Source: Clarkia xantiana subsp. parviflora (Eukaryota > Streptophyta > Magnoliopsida > Myrtales > Onagraceae). From it: a stretch of 64,000 bases of DNA. Location of the stretch: contig JAPTYO010000002.1 in assembly GCA_036873135.1 (NCBI GenBank), forward strand, positions 45,871,452 to 45,935,451, read 5' to 3'. The position numbers and the translations under genes are program-made. Shown piece after piece: positions 1 to 11,004 of this stretch (the first letter of the stretch is position 1; each line of letters opens with the position of its first letter). The notes under the pieces are model-generated. The model worked only from the letters and a program-made list of their open reading frames with translations, did not search any database and was not told the DNA's origin.

Positions 1-1408
1 TACATTATTCACATGGATTAGAATATAGTTCCATCAGTTGAATGGAAATTTCAACATAAGGGATAATGTTCGAAAGACATGATACTCCATAAAGAAAGAA
101 AAATATAATCATCTGATAAAGTTAAATCATTTAGAATAACATTACGAAAATTTGTTATACTGGAAGTTGGTTTACTTGTAGGATTCAGATATTAGTAAAT
201 ACTTTTTCGGTTTCATTCCCACAATATATTATGTATGAAGTTTATATTTCTCAATTAATGGATGGCCATTTTAAAAATCAATTTATAGGATAAAATAAAT
301 GTTCCCACGAATGGTTTAGTAAGTGACTTGACAACCGTATGAACTGTAAGATTAGTGGGAGTATGTAGATATTTTACCTGTATAATTGATTATTTCTTGC
401 TCACGTTTAAATGATTATGCATTATGTTTCCCTCTGAAATTAAGATGAAATTTAATGTGAGAGACAATTTATGTGACAAATGTTAAATTAAAATTTTAAT
501 CTAGTCACAATTACAGTTGGATTGTCTCAGAACGCTCACATTGAAATGATCTTAAAGAGGGAGTATAATTCTCGAATGCTGCAAATTAAGTCCTAATGCA
601 CCTACAAGAACATGTGAATGCATTTATGTTCATGAAGATTCAGATTTAAGGGATATCTTGACAGTTGAAAGTCCACTCTTAATTAATTGTTCCTTTATTG
701 GAGCACTATTACAGAAAAGTAGTAATTATCTGTCGTTATCAATAATGTAAAGTAAGGTTTTAGCATGTTTTATCATGCATTAAGGACCGTGGGACTTATT
801 TCAGGACTTGAGGTTGTCGACACCGTTACCAAGTCGCTGGAAAATTTATCGCAATAACGCCACAGTTATTTCTTCGTCAAAACGACAAGCATTAAAGGTG
901 CAAACTTATGGAATGAAAGTTTATTGTCGTTAAGAAGAAAGTTCAGAAACAAGAGTTTCTGTCAGCATAATGGCCAAGCTGACAATGATGTATTTAAATG
1001 AATGTTTACAACTAATGACATTAAAGAAGCATGTAAATAATGGGTCTTGGTTGTAAAGCTGATGATGATGATGTTTGACACTCTGAGCTCAATGATATGT
1101 TTCTGACTCCAATGTTTTCCTGTTAATTATGATTGTGTACACATAAAGTTTATGATAACGAGAAAACCTTATGCAAAGCCTTACTCGGACCCTAATGTGT
1201 TTATATATATTACTTACAGGCTTACGTTTGATAAGATGTAACTGTCGTGGTATATGGAAGGGAGTATGCTGCTTAAATAAGTGTATGACCGCCATAACCC
1301 GCATTACAGATTATTGAATGTAAGTGATTATGATGAACGGAAAGATTAGATTTTACGCGCGCCTTATGTTATTCCATAAAGATGTAAGACTTATGTGATT
1401 ATCTGGCC
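1..1408. other. AT-rich stretch without a recognisable gene
   Basis: No reading frame here has recognisable protein character; the longest are under 75 codons. Because the stretch ends in a polypurine tract followed by an LTR-like sequence, it may be the 3' untranslated internal part of a Copia element lying mostly left of the window. That is inference from position only. Confidence 0.35.
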
Positions 1409-1890
1409 AAGTGGGAGAATGTAAGAATATATATTTAATGTTACAATATATATTCTAATTATGTGGCCAGATAATATTAAGGAATATAAATATATTGAAT
1501 AATATAATATATTATGTGTTATATTATATTATATCAATATATATCTTTATGGTATGATTTAATCTAGACCGTTCAATTGGTTACTTGATGGACGTACCGG
1601 ATTAAAGGTTTAATATTATAAACGGTCCTCTCTCCCTGCCAGTTATTGACGCAGAGAGAAAGAGCAGTTCTCCATCAACTGGTCTCTGACAGAAGGATGG
1701 ACAAGAGAGAGAAGTAGAACCGTTCTTCTGAGAAGCACATCGACACTCTAGGGAAAATCAATGGAGTCGAAATCAATTACCGGTAAGTCATTCATATCCA
1801 TATATTTTCCCTCATAAAGCATGATCAAGATCCTGGCAATTAAGGTTTGTAAAAACTAACATGCAGCACCAAGAACGCTGAGAATTATTA
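1409..1890 (+). mobile_element. Putative Copia polypurine tract and LTR
   Basis: The purine run AAGTGGGAGAA (1409-1419) is typical of the tract that precedes a Copia 3' LTR and is followed directly by TGTAAG. A TATA-like TTATAAAC lies near 1615, followed by a pyrimidine-rich start region. A mini-exon-like ATGGAGTCGAAATC with a GTAAGT donor follows near 1760, a layout I know from some legume-type Copia LTRs. No partner LTR or target duplication is visible, so the right border is approximate. This LTR lies where the last exon of the neighbouring transporter gene would be expected. Confidence 0.4.
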
Positions 1891-3429
1891 TTATAATAAT
1901 AAATTAAAATTGATCATGTGATTACTTGGTAACCAAGAAACATAATAAATATCTTGTTGTTTAAAAATTGACAGAAATAAATAAATATATATATATATAC
2001 CCTCCAACGTAGATTTTGTCAGCGAGAATGAAGGATCCCATAATTGCCACAATTATCATCATCAAAGGACTAAAAGCTGTCACAAAGACAGGGCCTCTTT
2101 TCTGCATTACAAGCCCTTGAACATAGTATGCTAGGCTTGAAGACACTATTCCCTGCACAAAATTATTAACCCCCTGTAAATTGAAATGAGAGAGAGAAGG
2201 AGAGAGAGTATTGATTACGTACAGCATAGGCAGCAGCAAGAAGGTTCATGTCCCAACCAATGGACCAGACAGATGGTTTGTGTTCCATGACAAAGGTGAC
2301 AGCTATGTGCTGAGTATTGCTTCATTGTCACCGCCTATTTCATTCATTTGATTATCCCACCATTATTTATTTATGTAAGGTAACCATTTAATATTACCTA
2401 TATATATTTTTTTGTTTCTTTTCTTTTCTTAAATTAATAATAATAATAATGTGGTTGAATTAAATTTAGTACCTGAAGAATGAAGAAAGAAGCCCATGCA
2501 AGAGTAGCAATAATAAGTAGAATAGAAGCCTTAACCCAATCCCTGTCAGCAACAGCATTAGCAAGTTGTGAAGTTGGATGTTCATGGACTTGCCCTGAGT
2601 CTGACCACACCAACTTCAAGACTTGTCCTTTGTACAGTGTCATCAGCATGGCTCCTGCCACTCTCACAATCGTCCCTACCACCTTTGCTTGGCACCTAAT
2701 TAAGTTTCTTCATCTTCAGCTTTTCCATCCTAGATTAATCCAAACTCTAATTATTACTATTTATTATAAGTTGACACAGACAAGACTGTCCATGTTAATT
2801 ATTTGGTTTGTCATGACATTAATTAATTACCTGCAATCAACTACCATGACAAATGTCATAGCTGGAAGCATATTGCTTAAGGCGCAAGAATAGGTTGGAG
2901 ATGTGAACTTCAACCCCGCATAATACAAATTCTGATCTATGACAGGTCTGCAGTTTACACGTACACAAAAACAATACAGATCTTGACTACGTACGTAGCT
3001 TAGCTGCTGCATATAACTTTTATTGTTTAATTATTTCCGGAGAGCAGGAACGAACGAACGAATGAATTAATTAATTAATTAATCCTAGCTAGCTTAGCTT
3101 ACCCAAGAAGACCCAACACAAACATTTGCATGAACACAAGAACTGTCAACTTGGGCCTCACTTTCCTGAAACAAACAATGAGTTTAATTTTTCGATAATT
3201 AAGTTAATATATATATATATATATATATATATAGTTTCTAATTAATTATATATATGATGAAAATGTTAGGTAGCTACCTTTCAAGAAGAAGAGCAAAGGG
3301 AGCTATGACAAGAGTTGCAAAGGCGTGCCTGTAAACGACGAGCACGTAATGGCTCATGCCACGGTTTAGGGAGACCTTAGTAATGATATTCATTCCCGCA
3401 TACCCAAACTGCAGGGGATACCAGAGAAA

Positions 3430-4490
3430 ATTACCAAAATAATCATATTATAATAAAAAAAATACACAATTAAGCACCGAAAATTAAAAATAACACAAAT
3501 AGGCATACCCTTGAATCCCATTCGAGGGTTTGACCAAAATATTGGTCAAACCCTTGAATCCCATTCGAGGGTTTGACTGGAGTTTTCAGTCAAACCTAGA
3601 CTCCCAACGATCCAGATTCCACACTATGCTGTGGGCTGGGGAGAGAGCTGCTCTGCGAAGCTGGGCGTTCAGTCTTCTTTTGGAGGAAGCATGGACGACA
3701 GAGAATAGAAAGGGCCTTCAAAAAAGAGCGAGGGGGCAACCAACGTCTATATGTTGCTCGTGAGCCGCCAAGTACCAATCTCGCAACAGTACTGGCGCAC
3801 AAGGATCGGTCCTTCACTTGCTGATCGTTCGCGAGTCGAACTCGCTCTCTTGCTATTAGCCGCAGGGAGCGCAGCAACCAAGGTGCATATTATCATATAG
3901 AAAGAAGCGAAGCATAGCGAATCACAAGGGTTTGATCGAAGACTCCGGTCAAACCTAGACTGGAAGTCTACGATATGATTTAAATTTGAAATTAAAAAAA
4001 AAAAAAATTAAATTTTCGTATTAATAATATCCATTTTAAAAAAACATCCAACATATAAATTGATCATAATATTTAAAATACAAATCATAGAATCTTGTTC
4101 CTTCAAATACGAAAAAAACATTATTCAATACTACACATAAAATATATAATAGATTAATCAAGGTCTCCATGGTCGCCAACTTTGCCTCTCACAATTCTTA
4201 TCTTTGAACGCCTAGAAGTTTCGGTTGGCTCCTTAGTGAGCTGAGACTGTAGATGCACATTATCAATTTAAATGTTGGATGTTTTTTTTTTATTAATACT
4301 AATATTATTTTTTAAAAATTTCAAATTTAAGTAAAACTCGAGGTCAAACCCTAGATTTCCAATCAAGGGTTTGACTGGAGTCTTCAGTCAAACCCTTGAA
4401 TAGAAGTCTAGGGTTTGACTGAAAACTCCAGTCAAACCCTGACAATTTTAAATTTGTGTGCCTATTTTTGTATTTACCAATTAAAATATA
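3430..4490. repeat. Foldback element inside the first intron
   Basis: Near-palindromes with a GGGTTTGACTGGAG / CTCCAGTCAAACCC core recur at about 3517-3600, 3928-3965 and 4340-4441. The outer flanks are loosely inverted: AATAGGCATAC near 3502 against GTGTGCCTATT near 4456. This looks like a non-autonomous foldback DNA transposon that entered intron 1 of the transporter gene. Exact borders and a target duplication could not be fixed. The exon 1 donor site is lost next to its right border. Confidence 0.5.
3609..3927. other. GC-richer insert resembling plant mitochondrial DNA
   Basis: About 320 bases have roughly balanced composition in sharp contrast with the AT-rich flanks, and they sit between two foldback palindromes. 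The text, for example AAAGAAGCGAAGCATAGCG at its right end, has the style of plant mitochondrial intergenic DNA. That is a pattern impression, not an alignment. The open frames on both strands here (77 and 93 codons) look accidental. Confidence 0.4.
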
Positions 4491-4582
4491 CTTAGTTAGC
4501 AAAAACAACTCGGATACATCGCTATATATGGTTTAGATGTCAGCACAAAATTGCTTAGCCATCCACTCTTACTTGTCTCCAT

Positions 4583-5239
4583 TATTTTAATTTCTTTCAA
4601 TAGCTAGCTAGCTAGGGAATTAATTATATATAAGAGAGGAATGAAGAACACCAAACTAATTAACTGATTGTAAGTGTACTTAATTTGGCTGCCTCCTGAG
4701 TGAAACTATGTCCATATTTATAATGCTGGCTAGCTAGCTCCAGTCTAAACTGAGTGTGTATCTTATCCTATCTCTAGTAATGCTAGCTCTATCCAAAATG
4801 ATTTCTAATATTCATGCATTGGTCAGCAGCAACAGTGGCAATGATGTTGCTTTTCACACGTGGCAGATGCAACTTGCTACTATATCTATATATGGTGTAC
4901 ATGTAAGAGAGCATCCAAATATATATACTCACGTCACGAAATATAATAATGGGTATTTAGTGGGCTTGGTTTGCCATATATAATTGTAACTCACCACCAC
5001 CTGCACTGCACAGAAGAAGAGCTTGAAGCAACTGGAGAGAGAAAAAGCATGAAACTTACAATGGGTGGGCTATAGATGAACAAGTTGATGCTTGGAAAGA
5101 AATTTTGTGGTGGAAGGAAAAGAAACCCCAATATTTGCTTAGAATGATGTACGGATTATTCAAATAAAACGATTCTAAATGGTAATGTTTCTGCATTTAT
5201 TCAGTTAAACTTACTCCCCTTAAAAGAAAAAATAAATGA
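4583..5239. other. Upstream flank of the transporter pseudogene; no gene
   Basis: The stretch holds the presumed promoter region and unremarkable AT-rich DNA. A 75-codon plus-strand frame at 4756-4983 resembles no known family. Confidence 0.5.
4715..4722 (-). promoter_or_regulatory. TATA box of the WAT1-related pseudogene
   Basis: TATAAATA on the minus strand lies about 130 bases upstream of the METSKSG start codon. It is a reasonable core-promoter position for this gene, judged from spacing alone. Confidence 0.4.
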
Positions 5240-5695
5240 TTAAACGTACTTTTGGTAAATAGTACGTGCAAGTCATCAGTTAGTTGGCCGTTAAATAGTG
5301 CAAGTCACGTGACTCTTTCTAAACTTTTAATTTTGTTCAATTTAATCCGTGACTAATTTTTATTTTTTTCAATTATGTCTCGAAGTTTCAAAAACAATAT
5401 ATAGACTCGATGGACCAAGTCCTGGGCTAGCTCAGGGTTGTGTCCCACCCCGGTCGTACCTAGCATTGGGCTAGCCCAGGACTTGGTCCATCGAGTCTAG
5501 ATATTGATTTTGAAACTTTGGAACTAAATTAAAAAAAAAATAAAAATTAGTCATGTATTTAAAAGGACTAAATTGAACAAAATCAAAAGTTTAGGGTGGC
5601 TCACATGACTTGCACGTGCAATTTAACGGCCAAAACTAACGACCAACTAACGGATGGACCAAAAGTATACAAAGTTTAAATAGTTGGTACAAAAA
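5240..5695. repeat. Long palindromic (foldback) element
   Basis: The left arm reads GTACTTTTGG ... GTTGGCCGTTAAAT ... CACGTGACT ... TTTTGTTCAATTTA and returns in inverted order to CCAAAAGTAT near 5668. The centre carries a long hairpin built on GACTCGATGGACCAAGTCC. It is a MITE with terminal inverted repeats of about 200 bases. It shares the TTTTGTTCAATTTAGTCC-type inner arm with the Mutator-like elements at 6361 and 9849, so it probably belongs to that group. Confidence 0.65.
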
Positions 5696-6351
5696 AAAAT
5701 ACATATTATACCACAAGTAAAAATACAGTCAAACATATAGGACCAAAAATAATTTTAAACCAAAATTAAATATATATTGCCAAAGTTGTTAGATGTTAAC
5801 CAAAAGAGAAATTTTTCTGTGTCTGTGATGACGAATGCATGGATCGGAAGGGTTAAACGACTAAGCTACATAATAACTGGAGTTGCAGATATTGTGGAGA
5901 TGAAAGGAAACAATGATGAGATGCTCAAGTAAGTGAGCAAACAAAAGTTATTTTCCAAAAGCAGCTTCCATTCCTGCGTTGTGACGTGAATGAAGTGAGA
6001 GATGGATGGAAGCCAGTGTGATTGTTGTTTTTCGGATTCACGATACTCCAATTTCATTGCCACCTTGTCTTGTGGGATCGATGTTACATTAATTATCATA
6101 TATGCATCTCATCTTACTAAATAAATGCACCACGTAATTAAACTAGTTTTGTCAGGTAATACAACTTCTCAAACCTTATTATATAGCTCTTGTTCGTACA
6201 AGATTATTTATTCTTTACACATTACCACAATATGCTTACCTAGGGGTGAACCATACTCAAATCCCACTAAAGTCTCTACGTTGGGAAGTACTTTAATATT
6301 TAACGTTCTTAGTCTGAAATTGGAAAAACATATGTTGTATACCAAAATAAA
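5696..6351. other. No gene recognised
   Basis: AT-rich DNA. The 77-codon minus-strand frame at 5866-6099 and the 76-codon plus-strand frame at 6125-6355 show no family resemblance. Confidence 0.5.
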
Positions 6352-6360
6352 TTGATTTTA

Positions 6361-6995
6361 GGGTTAATGGTCCACTTCATACCACATGTTTTCACGAAAT
6401 CCACTATTCATACCGTATATTTCATTTTTGTACTAATTTGGTACCAAACGTTTCCATTTTGTCCGTTTTCATACATCCGTTAAAGTTCAGTCCATTTAAG
6501 TCGTTAAAAGTCATGTGTTGTATACGTGATTGGCTCTAAACTTTTGATTTTGTTCAATTTAGTCCTAATACATTCCTAACTTTTAATTAGTTCAATTTAG
6601 TCCTAAATTTTCAATATCAAACTTTTGACCCAAATTGACCTAGCCGGATCTAGTCTAGAGCTAGGTCTGGCTGGGTCAATTGGGACCTAGCCCCAATTGA
6701 ACCAATTGGGACTAGGTCAATTTGGGTCAAGAGTTTGGTATTGAAAATTTAGGACTAAATTGAACAAATTAAAAGTGATGAATGTATTAGAGGAACTAAA
6801 TTGAACAAAATTAAAAGTTTAGGGTCAATCACATGCACAACACGTGACTTTTAACAGCCAAAATGGATGGAACTTTAACGGAGGTATGAAAACGGTACAA
6901 AATGAAAACGTTTGGTACTAAATTGGTACAAAAAAACAGATGATATGAACAGTGAATTTCGTGCAATTATGTGGTATGAAGTAACCCTATAACAC
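6361..6995. mobile_element. Mutator-like MITE with 9-bp target duplication
   Basis: The left end GGGTTAATGGTCCACTTCAT returns inverted near the right end as GTGGTATGAAGT...AACCC, and the arms pair over roughly 250 bases. It is flanked by the direct repeat TTGATTTTA at 6352-6360 and 6996-7004. A 9-bp duplication is the hallmark of the Mutator superfamily. It has no coding capacity. Confidence 0.75.
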
Positions 6996-7083
6996 TTGAT
7001 TTTAACCAAACTTAATAACCTTTAAGCCTAACGTGTATGTATAGTGATTAACCATGCATTGCTCCATCCCTAATATATATATA

Positions 7084-8150
7084 CTAGTTATTAACGCGTG
7101 CATTGCACGCGCATCGATCATTTAAATTTCAAGATATATAATTTATCTTAAGTTTACTAATATTTATAATTAATCAAAGTATAATATGGACAAGTTGATT
7201 CGTTGTGAGAAACGAATCTATGTGATAGAGAAGAGCGACATAACGTAATTCAAAACATGAGAAAGAGAAGAGGATAATTAAGTAAAAAATTAACTAATGT
7301 CTTCAGTTACGGTACTAAGTTATCCTTAAAGTTAGATATATAAATGAGTTGAGTCGAGCATTACGATGGTCATTAACGGCTCAATTGTATCTAACTCATC
7401 AACTTGAGGTGTCAAGAATGTAAACTTGTTCTTAACTACTTAGAGTCATCAATGGACAAATTTGATCTATACAAACGTAATTATATACAATATCACAATA
7501 CCAACAAAATTTGATTTAACAATAAAGATAAAATTAAATCACAAAAATATAATTTAGACTTGAATTTACAAAAATATTTAGTTAACATTAATTAGGTTGT
7601 ACACAATGTGATTGGATTAACAAATAGAAGAACTAAATTAATAGTTTGAGTCCATAAATATTGGATGATGAGTAAAATGTTATTTGTACGTGGTCAAACT
7701 TCAAGAACCACATTTCACCCATATGTTGACTTGTTATATATATAATTTGGTAAGTGGCTGATCTATGTGATAGAAAAATCTCAACAGGCGGAACATATAT
7801 CACTTGATCTATATAATTCGTTGAATAATTTTTTTTTACATGTATCCGAAATTTGAACGGAATGAGTATGAAAGGGCTGACTTAAATTGATATGAATATT
7901 AGATTGCAGTTAATTATAATTACTATGACATGCCGACTAAGCAACCTTAAAAAAATAACAAAATTAAAATAATGATTTAGTAATAATATTAAAGATAAAT
8001 AAATGTTTCTCAAATATAGTAATGACTAAATAATTAATTTTATAAAATATAGGAATTAAATATAATATATTTTTTGTTAATAAAGTGAAAATGTGCCAAA
8101 GATGTATATTGGGGTGAGGACCCAACACAAATAATATATTGGTATATAGA
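7084..8150 (-). mobile_element. Non-autonomous Helitron
   Basis: Read on the minus strand it begins TCTATATACCAATAT at 8150. It ends with a GCGTGCAATGCACGC hairpin, a short spacer and CTAG at 7084, between a host A and T. These are the standard Helitron signs: 5' TC, a subterminal 3' hairpin, a CTAG end and insertion between A and T. Both ends and much of the interior match the element at 39176-40786. No Rep/helicase gene is present. Confidence 0.7.
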
Positions 8151-9652
8151 TATATATTTGGCCGGTGTGAGAGAGTGGGACTATTCAACACTGGTGTGAT
8201 CTATATCTAATTGTTCTGTAATAATTATTAATTAATTAATTAATTAGTAAAAAGGAAACCTTCTTTATATGAATGATATTTGTAACAGAAACACATGTAA
8301 TATGTTTCAATACTGGTTGAAAAAGATTGCTTATGTAAGTGCACTGCAAAATTTATATTTATATATAGTATATGATATAATGTTATCCAATATATATATT
8401 TTGGTAGGGGCCGAAAAAGAGAAACAAAGCAAAAGTGACATATGTGTCTTTCAAAACGTTGGCCTTCTTCTGAACCACGGGACCATCCTTATCCTTATGA
8501 TTGAATTATTTGCCCCTATCATCTAAAGTTGTAACCATATATATAATATAATTCTTATGGATGGTGAGTACTGACTTGGATCAACCATATTATTCATTCT
8601 TGTGGCTAACCGAAGATGCCTGCAAAAGCAAAACTGTTGTCATCAGCTATATGTATATATATATATTATACTATATTTTTCGGTTGAAAGTTTCACTTTT
8701 TGATTAAATAAATATTTTTAATTACTTAATAATGGAACACATACCAAGCAGTTAAGTAGCTAGCAAATCAAACGGAAGGAAAGAGTTTGTTTTGGGGAGA
8801 AAAGGCAGGCAAGTGAGTGGAGAAAGCAGTAAAGAAGTGTGTATAGCTTTGCTTTAGGTTTTTGATGGCCTCCTAATCACCCTCCAATCATAGACACAGT
8901 GTCAGGTCCATACAACGTCGGACAACACTTTGAACAGTGAATACAGTACTATCATAGATCTTAGCCATTCTCCTCACTAATATATTTTAACATACATAAT
9001 TCAGCCTTCGACCCAAAATGAATGAATTGTTGTTGAACTTGACTGAATAACCGTGTAATAATGGTGCGAGTAAGGATTATTTTAGGTGTAGAAAAAGCAT
9101 GTTATGGGTGCTGTCCTCATGATGAGGGCCTCTCTTAGGACCACTCCGCGGAAATTTTTTTTTTGAATGAATAACACATATCTCTTATTTTTACGAGATT
9201 CAGAGGTGGGATAAATCAGAGAGGCGCAGTCTATCCATCTACTTGGAACTTGTAAGTTAATGTCGGTTATATTAACTTGTAAAGCGAGTTGTGTTTTTTA
9301 TGAGTGAACCAAGTTTAACTTAACGTTACCTTAAGAAGTGTTTTAAATTTAACACTCCCAGTCCAGAGCTGTGTAAGCAATCTTGTAATACAAAAAAGAA
9401 ACTTGGAACTTCTGTAGGTTCCGACACTTTAAAACAAGCTCAAATCGAAAATCTCTTCTCCGAGTAAGTTACTCGGGATATTTGACCTTTCTGCTATAAT
9501 TCACAAGCAAGACAATTTCTGAAACTTATTTTTTATATTTTTCTATTGCATGAAAAATGAACCCATAAAATATTGACATAATTAATGATATAATTCAAAT
9601 TCTAGGTGTACCTATAAAATTTCATTTATATTTTTTTTTCTTATACTACAAT
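8151..9652. other. No gene recognised
   Basis: AT-rich DNA with short frames only (85 codons at 8269-8526, no resemblance to a known family). It ends at the border of the CACTA MITE at 9653. Confidence 0.5.
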
Positions 9653-10397
9653 CATTACAAGAAAATTGGTATTTTGTGACGGCAATTTTTTAAGGGAACC
9701 AAATCTCTTAAAAATTATATAAAAAAAAATCTAGGGATTTATTATATTTTGAGTGAAATTTCTTATAAAACTCGAAATTTCTTAAGGGGTTTTCAAGGAA
9801 GTTTCTAGCCAAGCTTTTTATTAGGAGTCATTCTCTAAAAAAAAAATTGTGTTAAGGGTCCATTTCATACCACTTGTTCGCAGGATATCCACTGTTCATA
9901 CCTGAAGTTTTTTTTTGCGTACAAATTTGGTACCAAGGGTTTCCATTTTATACCATTTTCATACATCTGTTAATAATCCGTAAAAAAAAGCCGTTAAATG
10001 GCCATGTGCCATGCACGTGAATAGCCCAAATCTTTTGATTTAGTTCAATTTAGTCCCTTTAATCAATCATTTAACTTTTATTTTGTTCAATTTAGTCCTA
10101 AAATTTCAAACCAAACATTCACCCAAATTGACCGAGCCGGACCTAGCCATGTGCTAGGTCCGACCCTAGGTCAGGGTTTCTGGGTCCGGCGACCCCGACT
10201 AAAGGTCAAACCTAGCCCTAAGCTAGGTCTAACTAGGTCAATTAGGACCTAGCCCTAGGCTAGGTCCAGCTAGGTCAATTAGGGTCTAACCCCAATTGAG
10301 TTCAATTGGGGCTAGGTCCCAATTGAACTAGGCAACCACGACCCAGGGTCCGACCTAGCCCATGGCTAGGTCCGACTAGGTCAATTTAAGTGAAGGG

Positions 10398-10991
10398 TGT
10401 TGGCATTTAGTGTAAATGGGTCGTCGATAGGAGCCCACTAATATAAGCCCAACATGCTAAGTCTAATTTGGGATATGGCACATTGGGCATTTCGGGTCAG
10501 GTCGAAATCCCTATAGGCCATGCACGGCCCATGTGGGCCGCCTAATCAGACCTTTAAGTCTGGCCAAAATAGGTGAGCAACCCACGTAGGGTTTTGCTCA
10601 CCTCCTCTTATAAATAAGAGGTGTTAGGGGTTTCTTGGGGTTGGTCATTCTCTCCCTTTAGTTGTCACAAAAGAAATCCCCTATCCCTAAACACATAGGG
10701 CTCGGCCGAACCTATCACCACCCAAAGTATGTGACGAATTACTTCCAGTAATTCACCCCGGAGATCCATCCAGCGACCAAATTGAAAGAGGCTTTGATGT
10801 GGAGACCATCACATGCGGATTTCTCCTTAACAAGAGTTATCGTAGGACACTGTCCGGAAGTCTGTGAACTCACCGCTGACATCTTGGGCTACAGATTGCG
10901 AAATAGGTATGTGCATCCTTTTGCTGCGTATTAGTTACCTAGCATTTACCTAAGCTTTAATCCGTATTAACTCTACCCCTAGAATCCTACA
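10398..10991 (+). repeat. Copia-1 5' LTR
   Basis: It runs from TGTTGGC to CCTACA and is followed at once by the primer-binding site. It contains a TATA box at 10609 inside a small inverted repeat (CCTCTTATAAATAAGAGG). Confidence 0.93.
10609..10616 (+). promoter_or_regulatory. TATA box in Copia-1 5' LTR
   Basis: TATAAATA in the middle of the LTR, at the place where Copia transcription normally starts. The same box is kept in the 3' LTR near 19190. Confidence 0.6.
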
Positions 10992-10992
10992 G

Positions 10993-11004
10993 TGGTATCA
11001 GATC
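10993..11004 (+). other. Copia-1 primer-binding site
   Basis: TGGTATCAGATC directly follows the LTR after one base. It differs by one base from TGGTATCAGAGC, the complement of initiator methionine tRNA used by most plant Copia elements. Confidence 0.85.

Larger units (their letters stand above)
2001..4582 (-). pseudogene. WAT1-related (MtN21/EamA-type) transporter pseudogene
   Basis: Family members are plant membrane proteins with about ten helices that move auxin, amino acids or other small molecules. Exons on the minus strand are 4582-4517 (start METSKSG, ending KPYIAM), about 3411-3280 (FGYAGMNIITKVSLNRGMSH), 3165-3103 (KVRPKLTVLVFMQM), 2947-2831 (PVIDQNLYYAGLKFTSPTYS), 2729-2473, about 2313-2224 (VTFVMEHKPSVWSIGWDM) and 2159-2001 (YYVQGLVMQKRGPVFVTAF). 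Most junctions are clean GT/AG and in phase. Defects: exon 1 runs into an unspliceable tail and stop after KPYIAM. The 2729-2473 exon has about 4 extra bases (TTAATT region, about 2697-2703) that create a stop and shift the frame. The start of the following exon, roughly 25 residues, is missing. No last exon is found, and an LTR sits where it should be. The family assignment is firm; loss of function is inferred. Confidence 0.85.

Noticed and set aside
1736..1795. ATGGAGTCGAAATC with GTAAGT donor as first exon of a host gene
   Set aside because: No downstream exon can be read, and the context fits the leader part of a Copia LTR.
2480..2893. 137-codon plus-strand frame
   Set aside because: Shadow of the WAT1-related exons on the minus strand.
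3530..3877. 77- and 93-codon frames in the GC-richer insert
   Set aside because: They overlap on opposite strands, cross the insert border and match no known protein pattern.
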